A stretch of 64,000 nucleotides of DNA from Nageia nagi (Eukaryota; Pinophyta), in the NCBI GenBank assembly GCA_050084985.1, contig JBITNC010000001.1, positions 31,868,001-31,932,000 on the forward strand. Direction: 5' to 3'. The position numbers and the translations under genes are program-made. How positions within the stretch are numbered: the stretch's first letter is position 1; the number at the start of each line of letters is the position of its first letter. Of this stretch, positions 11,277 to 23,400 are shown piece by piece. The notes below the pieces were generated by a model that had not been told where the DNA came from, made no database searches, and saw only the letters and a list, made by a program, of their open reading frames with translations.

Positions 11277-12201
11277 TGTTTACAAATAAAATTGAGCATG
11301 CAAATAAATAAGTAGGTAAATATCTACAAATCCAATATATTTGTATTTGAGCTATGGATAGCAATTTATACAAAATAATGAAAGAGACAATCAACTGTAG
11401 AAATAGAACAAGTATTTTAACAAATGATAAACTTGAAATTATTTGCAAAACTCAGACTATACAAGATATTAAGACATATGTATACATAGTCAGGCATAAG
11501 ATGACACCACCTATCAAGATAGAAGTTATATACCCACCTCACAGAGCGTGCTCGAAATGAAGCTATTGATGAAGTCCTGGGATCCAACATTGTTCATACC
11601 TGAACTCACAAAGCTAAAAAGTCATAGAAGAAGGCCATAGGCAGTGTTCATCGCACTGGATAGGAACATCGACGGTCTGTATTCATCCATAGAGGAGCAT
11701 CGACGGCCTTCGATAGGCTATAATCCATCTCCAACGAGTCTACACCTCCACTCAAATCTTGAGATAATTGCAATATGACACTCAAATAAGTCTCTCAGTT
11801 CTTCATAATGCTCACAAGAAGGGGATACACAAAATCTAGCTTGATAGGTGGTGTCAAGAGACACCTTACAATATGATTGCCATTATCAAGACCATACACG
11901 GGATCATGTGTATCCTTGATTATGGACTTACTATTAGATCCCTTATTTATATAGATAATAGATAATACAACCCATGGGTCGGCATGCATCTACATAAACA
12001 AGGCTAATTCACAACATTCAAGATAACCACACCAATAAACAAGATAATTCATGCAATATTCAAGATAATCATTATAAAGTTCACATTCAAGACAAACATT
12101 GATATTATCACATTAAGACATTGAAGACATATATTTAGACCAAGCATGTTTTCATTAATTTTATTGATTTAAAAACATAAATTCATTTTTATGTGTTAAC
12201 A
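11277..12201 (-). repeat. LTR (5' LTR of the minus-strand element)
   Basis: 925 bp matching 4089-5014 end to end, from TGTTTACAAAT to GTGTTAACA. On the minus strand this is the promoter-bearing 5' LTR. I did not place its transcription start. Confidence 0.93.
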
Positions 12202-12206
12202 AAATA
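12202..12206. repeat. Target site duplication AAATA (right)
   Basis: An exact copy of the five bases at 4084-4088, directly after the terminal CA of the right LTR. Confidence 0.9.
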
Positions 12207-13939
12207 TGTTATAAAAAATATATCTCAATAAAATATAATACAAAAAATAGTCTAAAAGATATATAACTAAATATTACCTTATATTAAACCATGATCATAT
12301 AAACTAATATAAGAGGATAACTCTTTTTAAGTATTTTGTAATTGCATCAATATGGGATGCAATAGTTGGTTACATATGTGAACTTCACTATTTATAAATA
12401 TAAAAGTTATATTAAATAATAAAATTTAATATGAAATATAGCTAAAATTAGTATCATAGAAATTACCTCACATAGACATTAAACAAAAAATATAAAACAT
12501 ATATTCGATAAATACATACTTATGGTCAAACCAATGAACAAACTCATAAAACTTATGTTAGCTACAAAATAAAAGAAGAGACTCTACAATAACCATATGG
12601 TTGTGAGGAGGATTCCACCTTTCAAGAAATGGTGCTTGTTTTGATTGCAGCTACCTTACCACCATGTGATTTAATTCATAATAGTGTTTACACTACCATG
12701 AAATTAGTAAAAGAAATTATGTTCACCTAAAACTTATATAACAAACTAAATTACGAATTGAAAGATTATTTAACACTATTAAATAGTGTAGAAGATCTCT
12801 AACATCTTTATGCCTACATAAACTAAGTGAGGATACAAAAAGATGATTACTACTACAGCCAACATAGTACAAAGACCACTATAGAAAATATAGTAAAGAT
12901 TCCTTGTATAACCTTTTATAGTTTTACTATCGCTAATTTTTATATAAAATATGTATAAAATCATCGTAGGAAAACCTTGTAAGTTAAAAATATAAAATCT
13001 ATATAAAAGGCTATGGTGAACTTTGTACTATGGCATGACAACCTTTAATTTTACAATGCCAACATATTCACAATTTTACTATCACTATTTTTTGGTATAA
13101 AGAAAATTAGCAATTTTATTTAAAATTCATCCCTAGCTATCATGCAATATCACCATCCGAGCCGTCACATTTTGATCATAAAAAATTATTTATTTACTCT
13201 AGGTATTTTATTGAGATATATCAACAAAGTGTTTATCACTCGAGTTTCAAGAAGAGTTAATAGACATCATAATATATATCTTAAGGGATTCATAATTATA
13301 GTTGAATATATCATAATATTTGTATATATCAAAGGTGAGATATATATTTTATATAAATAACTATTAATATTATGTCAAGATCAAGAAATCACATATATAC
13401 AGTATGTGCTTTGCAAGTAAATAAAGGTTACATCATGTCAACTAAAATGAAGAATCAGTTGCATAGCAACAAAGTCTTTCACTTAGGCCTATTGACATTA
13501 TATTTTTTATAGCCTAGGTAGCTACGAGAATAATAGGTGGTTGCAGGAAAGTAAGCAATAGTCTAGTCTTAATTAATTCCTAGGCCCTGCTAGTGCACAA
13601 GTGTGGTAAGCCCTGCTAGTACAAAATTAAGTGAATAATTATTTGACATTGTTCAATAGTGTATAAGATATCTGACATACTTATGGTTTCTTAAAATGAG
13701 TGAATATTTATGATGTTTTTAACACCAATGAATATTTTAACTTAAATTAAGAAATTGATTTGTTAAACCATCACTAACTTGGACAAGTTCAAGTGAAGCT
13801 TTCCAAAAGGCTTCATCAAAAATAATATTCATGATAATAAGAGCATAATAAGAAAAAAAAACAAAAAATAATCTTGAGTATCATAATATAAACTATTATA
13901 AACTAACATAAAATAACAATGAGTATATAAAAAATAAAG
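12207..13939. other. Non-coding interval inside the broken hAT gene
   Basis: This lies between the two hAT coding pieces and is most simply an intron, possibly with other old insertions. Two diverged direct repeats of about 65 bp are visible (near 12750-12820 and 13625-13690). They share the pattern aatagtgt.gaagat.tctaacat.tttatg. No coding sequence was recognised. Confidence 0.45.
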
Positions 13940-15060
13940 AAAATGAAGGGCCTCACCTAAAGTAGATATATGAGACTCTATCCATTCTTATGAAGTAAAT
14001 ATCTTTTTCATAGCTACCTTTTTAGAGTGAATATTGTAAATTAAGAAAATTGGTGGAAAATAGACTCATAAGAAGTCAAATAATCTCCTTACCATCTATA
14101 TATTTTCTCATTAAATTAAGAACCTGAGAATGATTATAGATAAAATTTGTTATTTGTCTTGCATTTATTATTTTTTTCTTGACCCAACTAGTTTTTTCAT
14201 ATCTTCTAAAATAAGGTCAATGCAATGGGCTGCATAAGGAATCCAAAAAATAGTTGTAAGCCATATATGCTAATGCATTATTACTAATAACTTGGACCAC
14301 ATTTTGTGGCCCTACCTCCACCACTATCTCCTTAAGTAGCTCAAATAATAACCTAGTTATTTTTATCTTATCATAAACATCAACTAATTTTAGAAAAGCA
14401 ATACCTCATGTTGAAGCAACCAAGAAATTAATAAGTGTTCTTCCCTTTCCATCCACCCATCTGACATTATGGTACATCCCTTCTTCACCCATATTTTTTC
14501 TTCTCCTGAATAAGCAAATGCACATCCTCTACATAATGTTGAAGAAGAGGATCTCTATACTCATAACTTGTTGGAGGTTTGGACCCTACACTAGCAACTT
14601 TCAAAGCATTCACCAAGCCATATAATATGGTGAATCTACAACATGAAATGGTATGTTGTTATGATACCAAAAATTGGCCATTACTTTTTTGGCCTCTACA
14701 TGCATTTGTTTATTCTAAGTTGTTACCTCTAATGTTTGTTTTCCTACTAGAAGGTTACATGAAACAAAAAAGGAACTAGCAGGTAAACTAGATGAAGGAA
14801 TTGTAGTAGTATATGTGACACCCTTTGCTTCTTGAACTCTATACTTTTCTAATTTTTTTCTTTAAATGGTTCAATGTGAGCATTCATTTCTCCACATAAC
14901 TTCTTCTTGTACTTGGTTGCATGTTTCTACATCCTTCCTTGGAATACGCATGAGATGATACTTTGCATGATATATACCACCATGTATGACTTTCTTACAA
15001 TAATTACACTCTAATTGGCCTTCCATTATTTTGAAATATTTCCATTATGGGTATCTTTTT
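13940..15060 (-). pseudogene. hAT transposase, N-terminal half with BED finger (decayed)
   Basis: On the minus strand it begins near 15057 with WKYFKIMEGQLECNYCKKV followed by IYHAKYHLMRIPRKDVETC. This is a BED-type zinc finger with Cys-x2-Cys and the His pair visible. The catalytic-domain region follows at about 14480-14250: VRWVDGKGRTLINFLVAS, AFLKLVDVYDKIK, LLFELLKEIVVEVGPQNVVQ. Near 14150-14080 are ITNFIYNHSQVLNLMRKYID and then KGSYEKDIYF. The order and content match plant DUF659 hAT transposases, which cut and paste hAT elements. Stops (e.g. the Pro codon-rich start, near 14410, and near 14075) and frame changes inactivate it. Coding homology stops near 13940 and resumes at 4065 beyond the inserted retrotransposon. 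No terminal inverted repeats or 8-bp duplication were found. Confidence 0.85.
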
Positions 15061-15391
15061 TTTCCCTCTCATCTTTTCTCTATACAAAATAACAAGAAAA
15101 TTATGTCATAATAAAATGCTAGTCAACTATGTAATATTAGCCAAAAATAAATTTGGGATGTAATACACTTCATATTGTACATCTTTTCAATACCAAGAAA
15201 GTGAATCCCATATATTATATAAAGATAGAACATTAAACCATGAACTTTTGTATTCCACCATGATTATGTAATGAATTTGAAGAAATTTATACTTGTACTT
15301 TGACACACTACATACCCTACTATTTCATTTTCCTTTAGAGATCTGTTAGCTCTAAATAAGTTTTCCAAAGTCCCTACACCATCATTAAATG

Positions 15392-15392
15392 A

Positions 15393-15459
<67 letters not shown>
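15392..15459. repeat. (AT)n-(AC)n compound microsatellite
   Basis: About 50 bases of AT dinucleotides with a single AA interruption pass directly into nine AC units. The short frame translating it into Tyr-Ile repeats is not a gene. Confidence 0.95.
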
Positions 15460-15479
15460 TGAAGGTTAGCCATGGACTA

Positions 15480-18300
15480 GCTTGGGTTTAGGTCCCAAGG
15501 GGCCAAGTATATACAATCATCCTATATTTGTTTTGTTGTATTACACACTATGTGAATATGGTAGTTGGTGTACAAGATTGACCACTAGATAAAGTGGTTC
15601 TACATCATAAAGCCAATAAATTGAGTACATTGTTGCTCTAGTTGTGTTATTATTATGGTTACAATTAATTAATTATTTTAATATATAAAATGTATGTATA
15701 TTTCATGTGGGTGATAGATTCTAGTGATTGTTCAATGTTCAACCTGAATTTAGATTTAAAATTAGTGTTGTGTTATGTTCATAGGAATTCTTATTACACC
15801 TTATATGTAGTGTAACATATATGGATTTAAGTGGTGGGATATCTAATGAATTCATAATTTTGATCTATGAATTAATAGGTGCAGTTATGTGGTTAGGTAG
15901 AGGTTGATGTTTGAGTGAGTCTCACGTTACTAATCCCTTATAGCATATCAAAATTAGTTTCACATATTCCCATGGATTCAAATGCTTATATTATCCAAAT
16001 AAATCCTTTCAACCTTCAAGATATAATATTTACATTTATTAATCTATATGTTAAATATTAATAATAATCCTTTCAAATAAGGAAGGGAATTCCTACATCA
16101 CATAATTTTTTTAATGTAAGGGTAAACATTATTTTCACATTTACCTTGTACCCATCCATTTGTAAGTAAACATATTTATCAATCAGACTTGTATGTTATA
16201 TAAATTCAATATTATGTATGTACATGATAATGTTATGTCACATGTATTAAATCAAAATGTTAAATAAAGTATTTTAGGAAGAGATAGATTAAGGTGTTTA
16301 TAATTATGTTCTTAAACTTTTTATGAGCTTTAATATTTTATTAAAAATATATAGACTAAGATGATTATAATTATGTTCTTAAACTTCTTAAGGAATACTA
16401 ACAACTTTTTACAGTATCTAGAGCATTTGAGTTTCATATTAATCTTCAAAGTCTCTTAGAATAGGTTGAACCTTTGAAGAATAGGTAGATGATGCTTTTC
16501 CTATTTTGTTCATCCACAATCACAAATTGTTGTAGATATAAACCATATATATCAACTTATTCAATAACCTATTCCATTCCTTAGAGTAGATATGGCAAAA
16601 ACTGATCTAATACCTATTACCTTCATAAGTTGATGCAATAATTTCCCAATTTGGTACTTCAAAAATGAAAAATGTTTTGGTTTATGAATAACAATTTCAT
16701 AGGATCTTAACATATTTCTCTATCAAGATATAGAGCTTTTACTTAGCATGAACATTCTATTTCCTTATAGAGCTTTCCATTAGAAATAAACTTCCCCACT
16801 AATGCAACCAATAACATATTTTTGATTATTTTCTTCTAAGTGATATAGATGTGATGAAGCTTATTTAACAAGGTCCTAAAGACTCTTTGCATTCATGTTA
16901 ACTATATATGATCAATCATATGAGATCTCAATTAATCAATATGTTGGTTCACTAGATCTCTAAAAGTTGTTCGATGTTCCCATTTCACATAAAACTATTT
17001 TCACAATGGATGGGGTTATGGATATTTTTGAAGAGAAAACTATGGCAAGTGTTGTGGGTCTATATAATTCCTCTTGTAACATATGCTTTTGTTATTTATG
17101 TTATTTCATTATTGTTGTAATATTTAATTGGGAAGTTTTCTCTAATGTAACTCTAGTCACACTAGGAAATGCCACATACCACTAGAAACACAAACCTCAA
17201 TATCATGAATATTGCCCTTAAACATGTTAAAACTTAAAATCCTAACAAAATGAGAATCAAAAATATATTAACAAACAAATATTTATCTCACCTCTCTCTC
17301 TATTAATGTACATTATTGCTACTATTTTTGGACAAATGTTTTATCCAATAAAGCTAGCTTGGAGGAATTTATTGAAATAGGATACCATGTATCTTATTTT
17401 TCCTTATTTTTGAGAGAATAATATAATCTTTATTGAAATAGAATATTAACAATATGACACTATATATAGGAGATTCATCAACTTATAGGATTTATAATAT
17501 AATTAGATATGAACAAGTATATATATTACGAATAATTATAATAATATACTAATATTATTTTGTTCAACTTGTTTATAGAGGATGAAGATGAATTGATAAA
17601 ATAAATAGTTTTAAATTTGAATACTATCATTGAGAAAAATAAATTGATTAAAAAGAAATAGTTTTTATTACTTTTTATGTAACACACTTCTACAATAAGT
17701 TGGTGGAATTTGCAAATGTCCAACATCTACTACATATTTTGGTATCTTTAGTACTAAACCATATAGGTTGCATTACAACACCATGGTTTTTAGGATAGCA
17801 TATCCAATGAGATTTGGTATTTAGTGGAGGATGAAAGTACCACATAATTCATCCAAAGATGAGAATTGAATAACTGAATTATTGACCTCCTCTAGGAAAT
17901 GTTTGATCTTATAGATTAAGAGATTTACATTTGATTATTGAATGAGTATGATGTTGTGTTTGAGGAAGGAGACCTCTATAGAAACTTATCATCCAAAGCT
18001 ACAATTCCAATTTTGACCTTAGAAGTAGTACTATTTACATGCATGATTTTTTATGTTGTAAACTCTACTAGTTCACTTCTTGAAGTAATTTAATTTGAAG
18101 AAAACCAAAAATATAAGGGAAATATAAATGCATCCATTCTTTACTTTCAATTGAAAAATTTCACAATTTTGGCACTAGAAAAATAGGGGCATTGCTAAGA
18201 TTTCTTGTTGTAAATATTGGAAGGTCATATGAATGATTTGAAGAATAGATACATGTGATACCCTTTAATATTCCTTGCACTAAATTTTCACTATAGGAGG
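15480..18300. other. Gene-free AT-rich region
   Basis: I saw no recognisable coding sequence, terminal repeats or RNA gene here. The 72-codon frame at 16967-17185 is hydrophobic and low in complexity and has no family signature. Confidence 0.5.
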
Positions 18301-18396
18301 ATAATGAATCCTCATATTATCCTTCCCTACTAATACAAATCAACTTACTAGGCCTCTACTTACATGTTAGGACAATGGAAGTAGGCTAATTCTATC

Positions 18397-18960
18397 TTGC
18401 TTGCTATCAACCATTTTAATAGACACATTCTTGTAGACCTTGGGAATTATTCTATTGTGAGTCATATTAGCCTAAATAATAATCAATTTATAGATCACAT
18501 TCCAAGGAATAATTATAATGTAAAATCTCTTACTGAGCTTGATTTGGAAAATAATTTACTTGTGGGTACAATTATAAACACCTTCATGAAATGTGGTAAC
18601 CTTATTTAGTTAATACTGATAGATAACCATATAATTGGTAGAATTATTGGGTATATATTAAATATTCATTTAACCCTAATTCATTTGGATATGAATAGAT
18701 ATGGGATTCCAACATCCTTAAGAAGTTTGGTGCATCAAATAATTATTTAGAAAAACTTTCTTCCCACATGGGAAATTTGGTATCCTTGTAGAGATTGATA
18801 ATTGATTACAATAATATAGAAGGGGAAATCCCTAAGGAAATCATTAAACTATCTAGTATATGAATACTTTCTCTAAATGGAATCAACTTAGATCTTAGCC
18901 AATCTCTATAAGTATCTTTACCTTCAAGGTGTGAACCAAGCATTCGATAATCTTATAGGA
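18397..18960 (+). pseudogene. Leucine-rich repeat protein fragment
   Basis: Plant-type LRRs are readable across stops: HISLNNNQFIDHIPRN, then LTELDLENNLLVGTI with NTFMKCGNLI, then LILIDNHIIGRIIGYILN, LTLIHLDMNRYGIP, and in a shifted frame IIDYNNIEGEIPKEIIKLSS followed by ILSLNGINLDL. The spacing of about 24 residues and the LxxNxLxGxIP consensus are those of extracellular LRR receptor-like proteins. No signal peptide, transmembrane segment or kinase domain was found nearby, so only part of an ectodomain remains. Stops at about 18607, 18750, 18798 and 18860 and at least two frame changes mark it as dead. Confidence 0.75.
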
Positions 18961-19554
18961 AACATTCCATTGAACTAGAGAGTTTTTCCTTAGAAAAGAT
19001 TTAGCTTCACGAACATTTACTTTCATCTAAGCCTAAACTAATCAATGGACTATAGCATCCTTCCTAATCTTGTAGCATCTATTACAACTATTTGTTTCAA
19101 ATATCTTTTAGTTGAATCATAATATTTTCATTTCTCACATGCTAATTTATCATTGAAATACATGGTACTTTCAACATAACTGAAGATTGCACCTTTATAA
19201 CACTACAAACAACTTGCAACTTTGATTCTGATTGAAGTTCATAATTTTTCTTCTAAATTAACCTCAAAAAAATAATATATTATCATATGTTAAATATATT
19301 GTAAAAGCATACAAGTTTGGTAATTTCTAATTTTAGCGTATGTAAATTTTACTACCATCTCACCTATTCCACATAATCTTCCCTAAATTCTCTCACATCC
19401 CTAATTGAACACTATCTAAATATCCAAAAAATCAATAAAAACATGGGAAAAAAAAATATTCTTTATATGCAATTTTTATTGCATTATTATCTAGTAATCA
19501 AATTTACCAACATAATTATTAATCATCAATTTTTTCATTAATCATCGTATTTTA

Positions 19555-20125
19555 AAACTATAGTCCAAATATATATGCTATTCTAAGAAGAATGAATTAT
19601 GAGCACAACTAGAATATAGAGAGAGGTATTATAGCTTTGGGATTGTCAAGTAATCCATGGGCCTTTGCTGCATGAACACTCTTGGTCTTTTTCAAAGTTG
19701 TAGTAACTAGGCATAGAATGGAAAAGGACATGCCCACACCAATTATTTGAAGTATGCTATCCCATATTCATTTCTTGTGATTTTTCTAGCCATAAGGATA
19801 AGAAGTTTATCATATATAGCTACAAAAATTACCATAAAGGTAGCATTGCAGCCAAGAAGAGATGCTAGTGGGATTACAAAGTGGGAGCCCATTCTTCTAT
19901 CCATGGTGATCCCTTGCTTTACAAAGAAGGTCATTTATTGAGCTATGGCAATTCCATACATAAAACAAGAGATCCATATGGGCACTATTCTTATGATAGG
20001 CTTGGTTTCCCCTACTTGAGTTATTGTGCACACCTTCCATGGGTTTGGCTCCTTGAGAGTACTATTACTTCCTTTTGAATATCCATTGCCTTCTAACACT
20101 ATGGTTACTTTATCTAAAAATATTC
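19555..20125 (-). pseudogene. NPF/PTR (nitrate/peptide transporter) exon fragment
   Basis: On the minus strand from about 20121: FLDKVTIVLEGN, then NPWKVCTITQVGETKPIIRI, VPIWISCFMYGIAIAQ, a TAA at about 19941, TFFVKQGITMDRRMGSHFVI, PLASLLGCNATFMVIFVAIY, DKLLILMARKITRNEYGI. In the next frame come GVGMSFSILCLVTTTLKKTK and AHGLLDNPKAIIPLSIF. This is the large exon of plant NRT1/PTR (NPF) proton-coupled transporters, covering the second half of the 12-helix protein with helices of the C-terminal bundle. The stop replaces a Gln codon (CAA to TAA), and a frame change near 19745 follows ITRNEYGIAYFK. The first exons with the N-terminal helices were not found upstream to 23.4 kb. It is therefore best called a fragment, though an old gene with long introns is not excluded. 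Confidence 0.82.
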
Positions 20126-20129
20126 ATGT

Positions 20130-23100
20130 AAAAAATGCAAATCCAATATACAAAAAAGATTTCATGTACCCACTATTTTGAAATAAAATACAACACTATG
20201 AATCATGAGAAGAAAAAAATAATAAACTAGTGAATGAAGGATGTAGGAGTTAGTTTTGGTAAGTTCTAGATACAGGTTAGCTTCTTAATTAACTAGCTAT
20301 TACAACCAAGTGTAATGGGTACTATATAAAAATGAAAAATAGTTAGTTTTTTTATAGATAATTTAATGTTTGGTGTTGATAATGATTTTTACTACAATTA
20401 GGATGGTTTTAGCATACTATTTTTTGTTGGCCTATCATTTTGCACTAAATGTTTGTAAATGTAGTTGATGTCTTTCCACACATAATCCTTGGTCAAGGAG
20501 TGCATGATAGAAGCTATGGTTGTTTACTGTATCTCCTACAAGTTTTATTCTAACACCTTGGAAATGGGAATCATATCCCTTGATACCATGTGATAGCCAA
20601 TAACATATTCTCCAATGACTTTTGCATGAAATCTAACAACCTATGTCATAGATACAATCCTTGGTATCATCCCTCAAATCCTGATATGCCATCCATGTCA
20701 TTTATCCATTACACTTGAGATAATTGATTACTACCTTAGTCATGAGTTTGATTCTCTTGCAAGACCAATGATAAATCATTGTTATGTAAGAACTAAATGA
20801 AGTGATTGAAGCTTTAATGGTGGATTTAGTGTTGAAAGGAAGGTGGGTTTTGAGTTCCATCATGAATCTAACTAGATCTCCTTGAATAGTGTTGGAACTC
20901 ATTTTCATGTACATTTATATGACTTCATAAGGTCTAGATCAAGTTGTTGTAAGATTTTAAGCATGATGAAAAGTAAAATTCTATGAATGGCCTATATGGC
21001 TTTCAAGTAGGTTTGTTGATTAACATCATAGTTTCCTCCCTAAACTTAAAGCCCCATCTTTTGAACCAGGTGGTATTGTAAGCCATTTCTATCTTCTTTG
21101 CTAAATCCTCCATGATAACTTTTCTACAAGTAAGAATTTATCAACATGAGATGAATTCATTAGCAAAATCTAAAATTTAGTTCAAATTACAAATAACTTG
21201 CATTGCTATAAGACATAAATTAAAGCTTAAGATCAAGATAAATGAGTAAAATGTTACATTAAAATATAACTAATGAATCATATTAATGGATCCCATAAGT
21301 TCTTTACACCAAAATAAATTAATTTAAGCTTAAGGGTACTTGGCTTGATATTTCCAATTTGATAGACTCTTATAAAAAAGGGTCACAGACCATAGGCCTA
21401 AGAGTTTGAACTTGATTCTTTGAAACCAATGTAGTGCTCCACCTTAACTTGACTTCACCAAAATATTAAAATTAAAACCTTTTTTTTAATATTCAACACC
21501 TGAATGAATAGGAATGGAAAAAGGTGATCCACATGAGCATGTTAATGCTACTAGCTAGTCAACATCCATATGGCAAAATTGGTCAAATTCAGATTAACCA
21601 ATCTTGAAAAAACCTTTTTGGTGTTCACTTCACAATGCTCATCTCATTAGAAGATTCCACATAGGTAACCTCCACCATTTTGGTCTATGAATTATGATTC
21701 AAATAATCTGGTCTTAATGTTGTGATTTTCTCTTTAGGGCCCATATCACCCAAGTGAATGCTTATCCATAAGGTTAGACATCTTCACCTGATGAATAGCC
21801 CTCTGTATCATAAGTGCAAATAGATTTTACTAAAGCAATATTCTATATGAAATGGGTATAATGTTATTGCCTTATGTAATAGTTATCATATTCCTTTTTT
21901 CTTAACCATAAGAAATATGACTACAAGTTACCCTAACCCAGTAACCATCATTCATGAGGGCGTGATTGTTAGCAAATGTAGATAGGATGTGAGTCCTACT
22001 ATGGGATATTTTTAATATAAATTTGAATTATTAGTATATTGGTAAGTATTTTTAATATGGGTACTTTTAGCAAGGAATGTAGCTTAGAGAGGTCCTTAGG
22101 AAATATTTTAGGATAAGATTCTCTCATTGTTTAGCAAAATCATAAAAATATTTTATCTACTCTTCTTTAGACATTATGAACTATCACTTTTCAATGGTCA
22201 TTGTTAAATCATTATCCTAACAAGATTTCACTCACCATTGAATTTGGTTTTTAGGTCAATCTCTAATCATTATTATGTTTTATCAAATGACTATCATATT
22301 TGGTTAAGTATTCTTATTTGACTTTTTTGACTAATTAAGTATTATGTCTCTTTTGGTTTTTCTATCAAGCATCACTTTTTGAGGCATTATAATTGGCAAC
22401 TTCATTTCCAAACATCTTTGAGAATAATAATTCCCTAGATATACCTTAAATTTAAGTAAGAATCATAAACTAAATTTGATAATTATCAATATTCAACAAT
22501 TTGAAAGGGTAATACAATATTCCATATATTCTTAAGAACTTAAACTTGAGTATATTTGTTTACTACATTTACCTTTTTCATTTGAATCCATCAATTTTAT
22601 TCTCGCATATTATACAATAACCACTTTATCCTTTGATGCTTTCTTACAATCTATTCTTTTCAAAGATCTATATTTTATGTTAACATTGCATTATAAGTTT
22701 ACATCCCTCACTAATCATATCTATTTGATCTAAAGAGATCACTATGTAAGTTTAGGCAGGTAACACCTTAGATTTTGATCTTCATTTATAATCCTTTATA
22801 GAGAGACCTATTGTTGTTTTGTTGTAACTCCATGTTGTTCTTAATTAGTTCATTCATTATAATGAACTAACTAATTTCATATACTATCATATAATCTTTA
22901 GAGCTTGAATCTAATTCATATCTGCATTATTATTGTAGAATCTAAGCTTAATTTTGTTTAAAGAGTTGTACTCATCATTTGATATATACCCATAATTTTC
23001 AAATAATGTTCTTTTCCATTTATTAATTGAATATAGGACTTATTACATCATAATAATAACTTCAACAAGTAGATATATAAATTCATAGATCCTTGATTAT

Positions 23101-23400
23101 ATTTTGAACAAAATTCTTACTAAAGATTTGATAGCTATATGTAAACTTCTTGTTTTGTAAAAATATGTAGTTTTATAAAATGGATTTTGTTATATATAAT
23201 AGGATCTCATTTTGTAAATAATTTTATAAATAATGGTACCATGTTAAGGATGATAACTTGAATGTAAATGGACTCCATTATTTAAAATATGGGATCCCAT
23301 TTTTTTCATCTTGAGACCCCAATGTAAGATGACATATTATTTTATAAGTAACAGGATCCCATTTAAGTGGATCCAACTTCTTGCACATACAATCAATATA
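20130..23400. other. No recognised gene
   Basis: Open frames such as 20702-20914 (minus) have ordinary composition but no motif I recognise. Near 23190-23380 short segments resembling ggatcccatttt recur several times with AT-rich spacers, suggesting a small degenerate repeat. This sequence ends abruptly where the giant LTR array begins at 23401. Confidence 0.45.

Larger units (their letters stand above)
4089..12201 (-). mobile_element. Non-autonomous LTR retrotransposon with gag and antisense PMD gene
   Basis: A complete 8113-bp element with TG...CA LTRs (4089-5014 and 11277-12201) and a perfect AAATA target duplication. Orientation is minus: gag reads leftward from just inside the right LTR, the primer site abuts that LTR, and the polypurine tract abuts the left one. 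The 6.3-kb interior contains gag (11254 to about 9200) but no protease, reverse transcriptase, RNase H or integrase that I can recognise. Where pol would be expected there is an oppositely oriented PMD gene (6465-8675), then a 44-bp tandem array and the polypurine tract. The layout matches gag-only non-autonomous elements (TR-GAG type) and recalls Tat-lineage elements, which are known to carry antisense extra ORFs. The LTRs differ at roughly 40 sites by eye, so the insertion is fairly recent compared with its host hAT sequence. Confidence 0.9.

Noticed and set aside
15264-15473. Minus-strand frame with Tyr-Ile repeats
   Set aside because: It is the translation of the AT/AC microsatellite at 15392-15459.
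20702-20914. Minus-strand 70-codon frame as an upstream exon of the NPF gene
   Set aside because: It has none of the NPF N-terminal motifs, and the composition is not membrane-like.
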